Below, piece by piece: positions 1-8,441 of a stretch of 64,000 nucleotides of DNA. The translations under genes and the position numbers were made by a program. Each line of letters opens with the position of its first letter. Position 1 is the stretch's first letter. Below the pieces are notes generated by a model, which saw only the letters and a program-made list of their open reading frames with translations, made no database searches and was not told the DNA's origin. Location: NCBI RefSeq assembly GCF_018219455.1, contig NZ_CP056122.1, forward strand, positions 186,001 through 250,000, read 5' to 3'. This DNA is from Moritella sp. 5. Lineage in GTDB: Bacteria > Pseudomonadota > Gammaproteobacteria > Enterobacterales > Moritellaceae.

Positions 1-458
1 ATTTTATTGGCGTGCAACTTGGCGGAGCGGTTAAAAACGTGATTGCTATTGGCGCTGGTTTATCTGATGGACTTGGTTTTGGTGCGAATGCTCGTACTGC
101 ATTAATTACTCGCGGTTTGACTGAGTTATGTCGTCTTGGTGAAGCATTAGGTGCAGAAAAAAATACCTTCATGGGTATGTCTTGCTTGGGTGATTTGGTA
201 CTAACCTGTACTGATAATCAAAGTCGAAATCGTCGTTTTGGTCTTGCACTGGGTGCAGGTAAAGGCGTTGATGAAGCACAAGTTGAGATTGGTCAAGTTG
301 TTGAAGGCTATCGCAATACCAAAGAAGTTTATTTGTTATCTGCGCGTCTTGGCGTGGAAATGCCAATTACGGAGCAAATATATCAAGTGTTATATGAGAA
401 TAAGCTTCCAAAAGAAGCGGCTTTAGCATTATTAGCACGTGATAAAAAAGGCGAATAA
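1..458 (+). CDS. gpsA: Glycerol-3-phosphate dehydrogenase [NAD(P)+], C-terminal part
   Basis: The gene is cut by the left window edge; the reading frame is already open at base 3, so the true start lies outside. GpsA reduces dihydroxyacetone phosphate to sn-glycerol 3-phosphate in the cytoplasm, the first step towards phospholipids. The visible part is the C-terminal helical substrate-binding domain: the [12 protein letters not shown] segment contains the family's conserved catalytic lysine, and [14 protein letters not shown] and [13 protein letters not shown] are strongly conserved GpsA motifs. The C-terminus [17 protein letters not shown] is also typical. A hairpin terminator follows 13 bases after the stop, and the next gene converges on it. 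Confidence 0.97.
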   Translation, partial: FIGVQLGGAVKNVIAIGAGLSDGLGFGANARTALITRGLTELCRLGEALGAEKNTFMGMSCLGDLVLTCTDNQSRNRRFGLALGAGKGVDEAQVEIGQVVEGYRNTKEVYLLSARLGVEMPITEQIYQVLYENKLPKEAALALLARDKKGE

Positions 459-470
459 TCAGTTTTAATT

Positions 471-503
471 AAAAAAGTGACGGTCAAGACCGTCACTTTT
501 TAT
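471..503. terminator. Bidirectional terminator between gpsA and nfuA
   Basis: A 13-bp perfect inverted repeat (AAAAGTGACGGTC, two-base centre, GACCGTCACTTTT; arms 473-485 and 488-500) has A-rich and T-rich flanks, so it can act as a rho-independent terminator on both strands. It sits between convergent genes. Confidence 0.9.
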
Positions 504-546
504 TTATTCTATCGTTTAATGTTAACTGTGCTTGATTGATTAAAGC

Positions 547-1125
547 TTAGTAGTAAGAATGCTCACCAGCTTGGTGTTCTGTTGCATCTTTAACAGCTGT
601 TAGTTCTTCAGGGAACAATTCTAGTAACTGTTTTTCTATCCCTTCTTTCAACGTAAAGTCTACTTGGCTACAACCATTACAACCACCACCGAACTGTAAG
701 ATAGCAATGCCATCATCCGTGATTTCAGTTAATACAACGTTACCGCCATGTCCTGCTAATTGTGGGTTAACTTCAGTTTGGATCACATAGTCAACGCGTT
801 CTGTTAGTGGTGCATCATCTGCAACAGCTCTTATTTTTGCGTTAGGCGCTTTAAGTGTTAATTGAGAACCCATTTTGTCCGTAACAAAATCGATATAAGC
901 ATCGGTTAAGAATGGTTTGCTCATGTCATCAATTAATGCATCAAAACCACTGAATGGTAATACAATATCAGTACTTTCAATTGCTTCAGGTGGACAATAT
1001 GATACGCCACACTCTGCATTTGCTGTGCCTGGATTAACGACGAATACACGAATGTTAGTGCCGTCTTTTTGGTTGCTAAGTAATTTTACAAAATGAGTTT
1101 GTGCCGCTTCAGTAATTGTTATCAT
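547..1125 (-). CDS. nfuA: Fe-S cluster carrier protein NfuA
   Basis: NfuA carries a [4Fe-4S] cluster between subunits and delivers it to apo-proteins, especially under oxidative stress or iron limitation. The 192-residue length matches the family. Residues 1 to about 95 form the degenerate A-type (IscA-like) domain, and residues 110-180 form the Nfu domain with the cluster-binding pair C149 and C152 in GGGCNGCS. The start is supported by a GAGGA ribosome-binding site five bases upstream of the ATG. It lies downstream of comF on the same strand, as in many gammaproteobacteria (bioH-gntX-nfuA neighbourhood). Confidence 0.97.
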   Translation of the reverse strand: MITITEAAQTHFVKLLSNQKDGTNIRVFVVNPGTANAECGVSYCPPEAIESTDIVLPFSGFDALIDDMSKPFLTDAYIDFVTDKMGSQLTLKAPNAKIRAVADDAPLTERVDYVIQTEVNPQLAGHGGNVVLTEITDDGIAILQFGGGCNGCSQVDFTLKEGIEKQLLELFPEELTAVKDATEHQAGEHSYY

Positions 1126-1196
1126 GATGTCCTCTTTGTCATACCCGACTAATTTACTATGTCTTTAATTGTAACGCTATTCCTGATTAGAAACCA

Positions 1197-1913
1197 CTAA
1201 TCCGCTAATGTTCTGGCAATACACCATATATCGATACGTTCTACCCCTGCTGTAAATAAAACCTGGCAAGCTGTTTTCATTGTTTCACCTGTTGTCACTA
1301 CATCATCAATAATGGCAATATGTTTAACTGTAATAGGTTGTGTGACTTGAAATGCATTGTGCATATTGTTGCTACGCTCAGCCGCTGTTTGCTTGGCTTG
1401 TGCTTTGGTATTTTTAGTGCGAATAAATTTTTTCTCTGCGATTAGCGGTATTTGCAGCTGTTTTGAAAGATCTTGGGCAAGTAAATGGGCTTGGTTATAG
1501 CCTCGTTTTGCGAGGCGTTTTTTATGTAAAGGGATAGGTAGTAATGCCTCTGGTAAACTGTAATTATGCTGGATGACGTTGTTACTGACGCTACGACTTA
1601 TTAGCTGGGAAAACAGTAAGTGTAGTTGTGGCTGTTGCGAAAATTTATATTGTTTAATTAAGTATTGGCATTCCAAGCTGTAGTTCATCGAAGCAATTAA
1701 TCTTTGCCAAGGTGGCTCTAGGTTTATGCACTCATGACATTGACCTTGTTGATTTATAGTTAGTGGAAGCGCGCAACGATAACAGCTTGATACCGGTAAA
1801 TAGGGTAATTCCTGTTGGCATAATAAACACAGAAAAGGTTGTAGATTATCGATGGGCATATCACATAAGTAACAACGAGGTTGTAATAGTATCATGCTTA
1901 GTTTGCGGATCAT
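1197..1913 (-). CDS. gntX: ComF/GntX family phosphoribosyltransferase-like protein
   Basis: The C-terminal half is a type I phosphoribosyltransferase fold with the PRPP-binding signature IAIIDDVVTTGETM. The N-terminus has several CxxC pairs (CYLC, CLLC, CYRC, CHEC), probably a zinc-binding ribbon. ComF homologues support DNA uptake and natural competence; the E. coli homologue GntX (YhgH) is linked to using DNA as a nutrient. The frame stays open upstream to a TTG at 2000, but that overlaps the divergent bioH start, so I place the start at the ATG at 1913; an ATG at 1895 is also possible and closer in length to E. coli GntX. The exact biochemical activity is unknown. Confidence 0.88.
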   Translation of the reverse strand: MIRKLSMILLQPRCYLCDMPIDNLQPFLCLLCQQELPYLPVSSCYRCALPLTINQQGQCHECINLEPPWQRLIASMNYSLECQYLIKQYKFSQQPQLHLLFSQLISRSVSNNVIQHNYSLPEALLPIPLHKKRLAKRGYNQAHLLAQDLSKQLQIPLIAEKKFIRTKNTKAQAKQTAAERSNNMHNAFQVTQPITVKHIAIIDDVVTTGETMKTACQVLFTAGVERIDIWCIARTLAD

Positions 1914-1978
1914 GGCTATATCTACTCGTTTGATTAGTATATCCTCATGACTAAATAATTCGTCAAGTGTAGAGAAAT

Positions 1979-2815
1979 ATGTCAGAAGTCTTCGCCACAA
2001 AAATTAAAAGTGTAAGCGGCAACACAGAGTTACATGTCGATATTGTCGGTGACGGCCCAGACTTAGTGTTATTACATGGTTGGGGATTAAATAGTGCGTG
2101 TTGGCAATCTATTGTTCCGTTACTATCAGCGAACTATCGATTACATTTAGTTGATCTACCTGGTTTTGGCTTTAGTCATGATAGTTATCTTGAGAGTCAG
2201 TCGCTGGCTGATATTACTGATGCATTAGTTAAAGTTGTACCTGATAATGCCGTTTGGTTGGGTTGGTCGTTGGGTGGGTTGTGTGCTACTCATTTTGCGC
2301 TAGCGCATCCCCAACGAGTTTCTGCATTGGTGACAGTCGCCAGTTCACCGAAATTTATGGCAACATCACAAGTGAATGAATTAGCTGCTTGGGCAGGTAT
2401 TGCTGAAAATGTATTAGTGCAATTCCAACAGCAGCTAAAACAGAATCTATCACAAACTATTAATCGTTTTTTAGCCATTCAAGCGATGGGCAGTGAAACG
2501 GCGAAACAAGACATTAAACAGTTAAAGTCTTTATTAGCGGCACGTCCGCAGCCGCATGAACAAGCATTAAGTAACGGTTTACGATTATTAGAGACAGTGG
2601 ACTTACGCGTGCAGTTAGCTTCATTAACAATGCCATTTTATCGTTGTTATGGGCGCTTAGATTCGCTGGTGCCACAAGCGACAGTGGTGTGGATGGACCG
2701 TTATCTACCACAATCACCGAGTCTAATATTTAAAGCGTCTTCACATGCGCCTTTTATTTCAGAACCCACTCTTTTTGTGAATAAACTGCAGGCATTTATC
2801 AATCATTCGTTATAA
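1979..2815 (+). CDS. bioH: Pimeloyl-[acyl-carrier protein] methyl ester esterase BioH
   Basis: BioH hydrolyses pimeloyl-ACP methyl ester, closing the BioC-BioH route to the pimelate moiety of biotin. It is an alpha/beta hydrolase with an oxyanion region LLHGWGLN near residue 32, nucleophile S97 in GWSLGG, acid D228 (GRLDSL) and H256 (SHAPFI), so the catalytic triad is intact. The 278-residue protein is slightly longer than E. coli BioH at the N-terminus and in one loop (residues 125-145). It is divergent from gntX with a very short shared promoter region. No other biotin genes are nearby. Confidence 0.95.
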   Translation: MSEVFATKIKSVSGNTELHVDIVGDGPDLVLLHGWGLNSACWQSIVPLLSANYRLHLVDLPGFGFSHDSYLESQSLADITDALVKVVPDNAVWLGWSLGGLCATHFALAHPQRVSALVTVASSPKFMATSQVNELAAWAGIAENVLVQFQQQLKQNLSQTINRFLAIQAMGSETAKQDIKQLKSLLAARPQPHEQALSNGLRLLETVDLRVQLASLTMPFYRCYGRLDSLVPQATVVWMDRYLPQSPSLIFKASSHAPFISEPTLFVNKLQAFINHSL

Positions 2816-2893
2816 ACTCAAATAGCAGCCACTCATTTTATTATTTTGGATGTACTGTTGAGCCGTTATTTATGATAATGAGGGAAAGATATG

Positions 2894-2937
2894 TTCATAC
2901 AGTCACACGCTACGATTAGTTTTCTGCGCTGTATGAA
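2894..2937 (+). promoter_or_regulatory. Inverted repeat just upstream of the 2962 gene
   Basis: TTCATACAG (2894-2902) and CTGTATGAA (2929-2937) are perfectly complementary. The pairing extends with ATAT on both sides if one base is bulged. The 3' arm ends eight bases before the AAGGGGG ribosome-binding site at 2945-2951, so the structure could influence translation of the next gene or serve as an operator. Function is inference. Confidence 0.4.
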
Positions 2938-2961
2938 TATTGCTAAGGGGGTCGCTAGCAT

Positions 2962-3684
2962 ATGGCATTAGTTATTCCTCCTCCTACGGGCATTCCCAAT
3001 GCGTTAAACCCAACCACAGCGGCAGTGGAACGGGATGCCGAAAAGCGCGAGATCACGCCTGCGATCACCCCCGATGGTGCGTCAGCTTCAACAAGTGACA
3101 GCACCACAGACAAAGACCTTATTAATTATAACTCGAAGAAAAATGATCCTGATAGCAAGAAAAAACAAGCCCGAGATCCATCTGTGTTGATGCTAGATGA
3201 TGATGAGGTGCTCGTACTCGATCATGTTTCTCACGAAGGTGAAACGCGAGTGGATGATTTTTCAAGTATCGTATTATCGATTGATATGACGAATCCGCCT
3301 GAAACGATTATTGCTGAAGTTTTGTTACTACGACAGGCTATCTTAGCTAAACCGACCCTCAAGGTTGGCGATCGTCAACAACTTGCCGAAATAAATCACA
3401 TTATAAAAACTGCGCTGGCTGATCTACTAAGGTTAAAGGAACTTGATGAAGTTAAAGTGTTAGCTGCACAACTACCAGGTGAAACTGGCGTATTAAAAGG
3501 TGAAAATGTGCATTCCCACGTTGTCGCACTGGATGATCTTTTCGCTTCTTCTTTTGATGATGATATGGACGTAACAACAGAGTCTGTATCGGCAAAATCC
3601 AAATTAGCTGGCGCTGTTGTGGGGTATTTCTATGGTGAAAATATAGAACCTCAACCACCATCACAGATCGATCAGCAAGAATAA
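2962..3684 (+). CDS. Hypothetical acidic protein of unknown function
   Basis: I do not recognise this 240-residue protein. The start is supported by AAGGGGG ten bases upstream. The first 75 residues are low complexity, rich in Pro, Thr, Ser, Asp and Lys, and probably disordered. A conserved-looking core follows (about residues 80-165), with an acidic strand-rich part (LMLDDDEVLVLDHVS) and helices (ETIIAEVLLLRQAILA, AEINHIIKTALADLLRLKEL). The tail is Pro/Gln-rich (EPQPPSQIDQQE). There is no signal peptide or membrane segment, so it is predicted cytoplasmic. Its position between bioH and a DUF4202 gene gives no clear functional hint. Codon use looks like its neighbours, so it is likely a real lineage gene. 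Confidence 0.75.
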   Translation: MALVIPPPTGIPNALNPTTAAVERDAEKREITPAITPDGASASTSDSTTDKDLINYNSKKNDPDSKKKQARDPSVLMLDDDEVLVLDHVSHEGETRVDDFSSIVLSIDMTNPPETIIAEVLLLRQAILAKPTLKVGDRQQLAEINHIIKTALADLLRLKELDEVKVLAAQLPGETGVLKGENVHSHVVALDDLFASSFDDDMDVTTESVSAKSKLAGAVVGYFYGENIEPQPPSQIDQQE

Positions 3685-3769
3685 TCTTATATTTATTGTG
3701 AGTTTATCGGTAACTTTCTGTGTGCTTTGCTAGTATGGGCTTTATAATCATACTAATAACGAGGATGTC

Positions 3770-4354
3770 ATGTCAGAGCAACGGATACAGCAAGCAATAC
3801 AATTAATTGATGAAATAAATCAGTGTGATCCAGTCAGTGAAATTGTAGATGGAATAGCACAACCAAAAGAATGGTTATACGGTGTGCGCATGAGCGAGTG
3901 CTTGGCTGAATTTATGCCTGGAGCATCGACTGCATTACAAATAGCCGCGCGTGCACAACATATTAAACGTTGGAGTATTCCTCGTAGTGAGCATCCACTC
4001 GGGCGCGAAGGCTACAATAAATGGCGTCAATCATTAGGCCGTTTACACGCCGAAGAAGCAATGAGAATTGCAGAAAAGGTAGGTTGTGCTCAAGATGAAG
4101 TACAAGCAATTGGTCGTATGTTGCGTAAAGAAAAATTAAAACGTGACTCACAAGTACAAGCGCTAGAAGATGTTATTTGTTTAGTATTTTTAAAATATTA
4201 CTTTACCGCGTTTTCAGAAAAGCATACACCCGAAAAACTGATTGTTATTGTGCAAAAGACTTGGGCTAAAATGTCTGAAAAAGGCCATGAAGCGGCACTG
4301 AAATTAACGTTTACACCTGATCAACAAGCTTTGTTGGCTAAAGCGCTCGGTTAA
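3770..4354 (+). CDS. DUF4202 family protein
   Basis: The 194-residue protein resembles the DUF4202 family. The recognisable signature is ARAQHIKRWSIPRSEHPLGR at residues 61-80, followed by GYNKWRQSLGRLHAEEA. The all-helical character and the conserved His, Arg and Glu residues recall HD-domain-like folds, but that similarity is inference and no activity is established for the family. It is cytoplasmic, with no signal peptide. The ATG at 3770 is preceded by an AACGAGGATGTC stretch that provides GAGGA as ribosome-binding site. It appears monocistronic, with an 85-base gap upstream. Confidence 0.8.
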   Translation: MSEQRIQQAIQLIDEINQCDPVSEIVDGIAQPKEWLYGVRMSECLAEFMPGASTALQIAARAQHIKRWSIPRSEHPLGREGYNKWRQSLGRLHAEEAMRIAEKVGCAQDEVQAIGRMLRKEKLKRDSQVQALEDVICLVFLKYYFTAFSEKHTPEKLIVIVQKTWAKMSEKGHEAALKLTFTPDQQALLAKALG

Positions 4355-4383
4355 TATTTTTCAGCTAGATTTAATACTGCGAA

Positions 4384-4412
4384 TTCACTGCAGTTACTTG
4401 AGTTGCAGTGAA
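4384..4412 (+). terminator. Inverted repeat after the DUF4202 gene, possible weak terminator
   Basis: TTCACTGCA (4384-4392) pairs with TGCAGTGAA (4404-4412) around an 11-base loop, 30 bases after the stop codon. The following sequence (AATAATAATT) has no real T tract, so intrinsic termination would be weak. The rest of 4413-4640 shows only AT-rich promoter-like DNA. Confidence 0.4.
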
Positions 4413-4640
4413 TAATAATTCTGACTGCCCAGTTCGTTTTACTCTTCTTCTTTAATGCTGCCCATTTAACATGCTAAATCCCGTAAACATACCTGTTTAG
4501 TTTTAGCTTTAATCACTGTTTTAATCGTGTTCTTATTTGTTATTATCTGCTAATTAAATACTTTATATCTATAATCTCTCTGGTATATTGAGCTTAGCAA
4601 TTACATTCGGTTAATTGGATGATTTAGGGAGTTAAAGTTA

Positions 4641-5240
4641 ATGCAAATGGAAATAATCTCGGCCGCGGTGATGCTATTTTTGATCATGGATCCGTTAGGT
4701 AATTTACCAATATTTTTGTCTATTTTAAAACACATAGATAAAAAACGTCGACGTGCTGTCATGGTACGAGAATTATTAATTGCACTGTTTGTGATGCTGT
4801 TATTCTTATTCTTAGGTGAAAGAATCCTTGGTTTTTTAAGTCTAAAACAAGAAGCGGTGAGTATCGCCGGTGGTATTATTCTGTTCTTGATCGCAATTAA
4901 GATGATCTTCCCGACTGAAGGTGGGTTAACGGGCCTAGCCGCAGGTGAAGAACCGTTTATTGTGCCAATGGCGATCCCGTTATTAGCGGGGCCCTCAATC
5001 CTTGCTGCGTTATTATTATTAGCCCATCAAGACCCTGACAAAATGTTTGAATGGTCTGCAGCGTTACTTATTGCATGGGGGCTAAGTGCCTTTATTTTAA
5101 TGTTCTATGAAGGGTTTAATCGTATTCTCGGCGAGAAAGGGTTAGCCGCTGTAGAGCGATTGATGGGAATGTTATTGGTGATGATATCGGTACAGATGTT
5201 ACTGGATGGTATTGCTGATTATCTTGCCACAGTAAGCTAA
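4641..5240 (+). CDS. yhgN: MarC family integral membrane protein (YhgN-like)
   Basis: A six-helix inner-membrane protein of the MarC/UPF0056 family, closest by eye to E. coli YhgN: nearly identical signatures LIMDPLGNLPIF at residues 14-25, RRRAVMVRELLIALFVM, GGIILFLIAIKMIFP, GEEPFIVPMAIPLLAGPS and AVERLMGMLLVM. The family's transport substrate is unknown, and the older multiple-antibiotic-resistance link of MarC was not upheld. The ATG at 4641 is favoured over the one at 4647 because AGGGAG lies nine bases upstream. Length 199 residues is typical. It is a single-gene unit. Confidence 0.92.
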   Translation: MQMEIISAAVMLFLIMDPLGNLPIFLSILKHIDKKRRRAVMVRELLIALFVMLLFLFLGERILGFLSLKQEAVSIAGGIILFLIAIKMIFPTEGGLTGLAAGEEPFIVPMAIPLLAGPSILAALLLLAHQDPDKMFEWSAALLIAWGLSAFILMFYEGFNRILGEKGLAAVERLMGMLLVMISVQMLLDGIADYLATVS

Positions 5241-5330
5241 TCGAACACTATTGTTGTTGGGTCATTGTAAACAAAAGTTTGCATTGTTGTTTGCAATACG
5301 CCGTCGCAATGGTAAATTAATCTATCTTAA

Positions 5331-5398
5331 TACCTAAGTAAGCTTAACAGATAGTTTAGAACGTAGGGCAAAAGCAGCGTCACTTAGGTACACTGCTT
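5331..5398 (+). promoter_or_regulatory. Structured 5' leader with alternative pairings, upstream of the aminotransferase
   Basis: TACCTAAGT (5331-5339) is perfectly complementary to ACTTAGGTA (5382-5390). The second arm lies in the loop of another hairpin formed by AGCAG (5373-5377) and CTGCT (5393-5397), so the two structures are mutually exclusive. The leader ends about 40 bases before the start codon at 5436. I do not recognise a known riboswitch class. Confidence 0.4.
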
Positions 5399-5435
5399 CT
5401 GATTACTGGTTCTCACAATATGACAAGGAAATTGA

Positions 5436-6554
5436 ATGAGCATTACCTCTTTTTATCCACCACAACGTACTTTGATGGGACCTGGTCCTTCAGATGTTTA
5501 TCCGAACGTATTACAAGCATTAAGTCGTCCGACCGTTGGTCATCTTGACCCGACATTTGTAAAAATGATGGATGAAGTAAAAGAATTGCTGCAGTATGCA
5601 TTTCAAACCAAGAATCCTTGTACTATGGCGGTTTCAGCTCCTGGTTCTGCAGGCATGGAAACTTGCTTTGTGAATTTGATTGAGCCTGGTGACAAAGTCA
5701 TTGTATGTATCAACGGTGTGTTTGGTAATCGTATGGCTGAAAACGTAACACGCTCTGGTGGCGTACTGGTTAAAGTAGAAGATGAATGGGGCAAACCCGT
5801 TGATCCAGAAAAACTTGAAGCAGCGTTAAAAGCTCATCCTGATGCGAAAATTGTCGCATTTGTACACGCAGAAACATCAACAGGTGTACTTTCTGATGCC
5901 AAGACTCTTTGTGCACTAGCAAGGGAATATGATTGCTTATCGATTGTTGATGCGGTGACGTCACTCGGTGGCGTGCCTTTGTATGTGGATGATTGGGGCA
6001 TTGATGCCATTTATTCTGGTACTCAAAAGTGCTTGTCTTGTGTTCCGGGTATCTCTCCGGTGAGCTTCAGTCCTGCAGCCGTTGAAAGAATTCAAAACCG
6101 GTCTGTACCTGTGCAAAGTTGGTTCTTAGATCAAACGCTTGTGATGAGCTATTGGTCAGGTGAAGGTAAACGTACTTATCACCATACTGCGCCGGTAAAT
6201 ACCCTATATGCATTACATGAATCATTAGTGCAATTACAAACTGAAGGCTTAGAGAGTGCATGGGAACGTCATGCACTGCAACATTTAGCATTGCGTGCTG
6301 GTTTAGAAAAAATGGGTATCGAGTTTATTGTTGATGAAGCGTGTCGTTTACCACAGCTAAATACGGTCGTTATTCCTGACGGGGTTGATGATGCTGCTGT
6401 GCGTAACCAATTATTACAAACCTATAACCTTGAAATAGGTGCCGGTTTGGGGGCATTCGCAGGTAAAGCATGGCGTATTGGTTTAATGGGTTATGCGGCG
6501 CGCGCTGAAAATGTTGCATTGTGTTTACGTGCCTTAGAAGAAACCTTGAACTAA
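5436..6554 (+). CDS. Class V pyridoxal-phosphate aminotransferase, alanine/serine-glyoxylate type
   Basis: A fold-type I, class V PLP enzyme of the alanine-glyoxylate/serine-glyoxylate aminotransferase family. Features visible: N-terminal TLMGPGPSDVYPNVLQA with substrate-contact residues, the cofactor-binding SAPGSAGMET near residue 69, the acidic partner of the pyridine nitrogen in SIVDAVTSLGG, and the Schiff-base lysine K198 in SGTQKCLSCVPG. The C-terminal RIGLMGYAA contains the family's carboxylate-binding arginine. Length 372 is normal. It would transfer the amino group of alanine or serine to glyoxylate; which amino donor is used cannot be read from sequence. A structured leader precedes it and a strong terminator follows. 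Confidence 0.88.
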   Translation: MSITSFYPPQRTLMGPGPSDVYPNVLQALSRPTVGHLDPTFVKMMDEVKELLQYAFQTKNPCTMAVSAPGSAGMETCFVNLIEPGDKVIVCINGVFGNRMAENVTRSGGVLVKVEDEWGKPVDPEKLEAALKAHPDAKIVAFVHAETSTGVLSDAKTLCALAREYDCLSIVDAVTSLGGVPLYVDDWGIDAIYSGTQKCLSCVPGISPVSFSPAAVERIQNRSVPVQSWFLDQTLVMSYWSGEGKRTYHHTAPVNTLYALHESLVQLQTEGLESAWERHALQHLALRAGLEKMGIEFIVDEACRLPQLNTVVIPDGVDDAAVRNQLLQTYNLEIGAGLGAFAGKAWRIGLMGYAARAENVALCLRALEETLN

Positions 6555-6620
6555 AAATACGCTAAATACGGCATAGCTTATGCTGTAGCAGCTAAGGGCT
6601 AGTGAAACTTATTTAATATG

Positions 6621-6658
6621 AAAAGCCACGCTTCATGAATAATGGAACGTGGCTTTTT
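6621..6658. terminator. Terminator between the aminotransferase and pglL genes
   Basis: AAAAGCCACG (6621-6630) pairs with CGTGGCTTTT (6648-6657) around a 17-base loop, followed by further T residues. The A-rich 5' arm allows use on both strands between convergent genes. Confidence 0.85.
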
Positions 6659-6690
6659 TAGGTATTGGCTTAATGATCTCACACTTTAAG

Positions 6691-8400
6691 CTATTGAGAA
6701 TAAGTGGTGTTAGCCTGACTCGCTGCAAATTTCTGCACTAATTTATTCGTTGGGTACAGTCGTACAGTCCGTTTTAATAGAGTTGCTGATTCTTCTTTTT
6801 TGCCTAGTTTTGCTAATGCGCGAACCCAATTAATATAAATATTTGCTCTTGGTGTTTTCTGTGAGATCTCAGCAGCCCAATCCATATAGTTATTCAGCTC
6901 TGCTATATCGTTATTGTATATCGCGATTTGCAAGCGATACATCATAGCGTTGAACTCTAATCGTGTGATCCAAGCGACTGGATTGACGACTTTTGTCAGT
7001 GGCGTTAGATCACTGCGATCACTGCGCTCATATTGGGTTAACAATTTATTCGTATGCAATGTCGTTAGCATAAATAACCCCGTAACTAAGGGGATAAATA
7101 ATGCTAAGGTACGCAATAAAAAGGTGTAACTAAATTTGATTGTTTTGGTATTGCTATAACGACTGCTGATATACCAAACCAAGGTTAAGAATACCACCCA
7201 ATGCACGACGGCATGATAAAACGGATATTCTGTCTGGCTATGTAAAACCAACGGAAATACCAGTCCTAATAACGCCATCGCTTGCCATAATGGCTGCTTG
7301 ACGATAATACGTAAGAAACCAATCATTAATAACGCGATCCCAGCTAATGCAACAAGGCCACCTTCGATACTCCAATATAATAATTCATTATGTGGATGGT
7401 CAAGATTTTCTGGTGATCCAGGTAATGCGAGCCCTTGACTCAGTGCTTGGCTGTACGAATTGAGATATGAGACTTCAAAGCTACCATAACCCCAACCGAG
7501 GAAAGGTTTCTCTAACCACATAGCTAACCCATGTTGATAGATAGGCACGCGTGCGCCTGGATCTGTTAGCGCGGCTGCGGAACGCGCTACTTTGTCTGCT
7601 GTTTCTAACGAGTAAGCACCAATGGCAACAGCGATAACACTGCAAGCTAACCAAATTAACAGACTTTTTGTTTGTTCTGACTCCCGTAACTGTTGCCACA
7701 CCCAAGGTAACATGAGCGCTGGTGCAATTGATAATGACAGGTAACCAGTACGAGATTGCAGTAATATTACGGGAATAATGGCCATGAAAGTGGTGACATA
7801 ACAAAATAGACGTTTTTTTTGTTCATCCAATTTAGTTTGTGTCAGCAGGTATAAAGCGAGGGCAATACCCGTTGTTAAAAATGAAGCTGAGACATTGGGT
7901 TGTTGAAAAATACCGTAGGGACGATTGGCGATTTTCTGATAACCAACAATATTATTAACCGGTAGTAAATAGTATTGGACGAGACTAAACAGTGCCTCGA
8001 TAAATACGGCGCCTAAAATTAAATATAATAGGGTTAGTCGTTGTTGCTGAGTAAGCTGTAATTGCTGCAGGGCAAGAAAAAATAGTAGCCCACCGACTAA
8101 ACCAAATAAGCGGGTATAACTGATACCAGCAACGATAGGGTCGGCATATAATACCGGTAGTAGCATGACTAGCGTGGCAGCGATAAACATTAAGCTCATC
8201 TGGGAGTAAACCAATTTCGCTTGTAATGTCGCTTGCCACAAACCAATGCCGATTAAGGTTGAAATAAAGATCCAACCAATCACATTAAAAGGCAGGTGTA
8301 GTCCTGAACCGCCGCCGTTATGCTGGAAATAATGCATACCGATCAGCATATATACGGCGAACGTAATGAAAAATCCTTTTTTCAATGTTGTTAGATTCAT
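6691..8400 (-). CDS. pglL: PglL/Wzy-family O-oligosaccharyltransferase
   Basis: A 569-residue polytopic inner-membrane protein with about 11-12 hydrophobic segments and a large periplasmic loop, of the O-antigen ligase/polymerase (Wzy_C) superfamily. The motif PYGIFQQPNVSAS at residues 161-173 is the signature of the PglL-type protein O-oligosaccharyltransferases that move lipid-linked glycans onto pilins and other periplasmic proteins. The large loop motif DHPHNELLYWSIEGG at 334-348 contains the His characteristic of WaaL/PglL enzymes. The C-terminal 120 residues form a soluble helical TPR-like tail (INWVRALAKLGKKEESATLL). The pilus locus 12 kb away could supply substrates, which is inference; O-antigen ligase remains an alternative. 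Confidence 0.82.
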   Translation of the reverse strand: MNLTTLKKGFFITFAVYMLIGMHYFQHNGGGSGLHLPFNVIGWIFISTLIGIGLWQATLQAKLVYSQMSLMFIAATLVMLLPVLYADPIVAGISYTRLFGLVGGLLFFLALQQLQLTQQQRLTLLYLILGAVFIEALFSLVQYYLLPVNNIVGYQKIANRPYGIFQQPNVSASFLTTGIALALYLLTQTKLDEQKKRLFCYVTTFMAIIPVILLQSRTGYLSLSIAPALMLPWVWQQLRESEQTKSLLIWLACSVIAVAIGAYSLETADKVARSAAALTDPGARVPIYQHGLAMWLEKPFLGWGYGSFEVSYLNSYSQALSQGLALPGSPENLDHPHNELLYWSIEGGLVALAGIALLMIGFLRIIVKQPLWQAMALLGLVFPLVLHSQTEYPFYHAVVHWVVFLTLVWYISSRYSNTKTIKFSYTFLLRTLALFIPLVTGLFMLTTLHTNKLLTQYERSDRSDLTPLTKVVNPVAWITRLEFNAMMYRLQIAIYNNDIAELNNYMDWAAEISQKTPRANIYINWVRALAKLGKKEESATLLKRTVRLYPTNKLVQKFAASQANTTYSQ

Positions 8401-8441
8401 ACTATGACTCTTGGTTTATAATATTCAGTTGCTTGATAATA

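Noticed and set aside
5270-5435. Glycine riboswitch before the glyoxylate aminotransferase
   Set aside because: The conserved glycine-riboswitch core sequences and the tandem aptamer layout are not visible, although the leader is structured.
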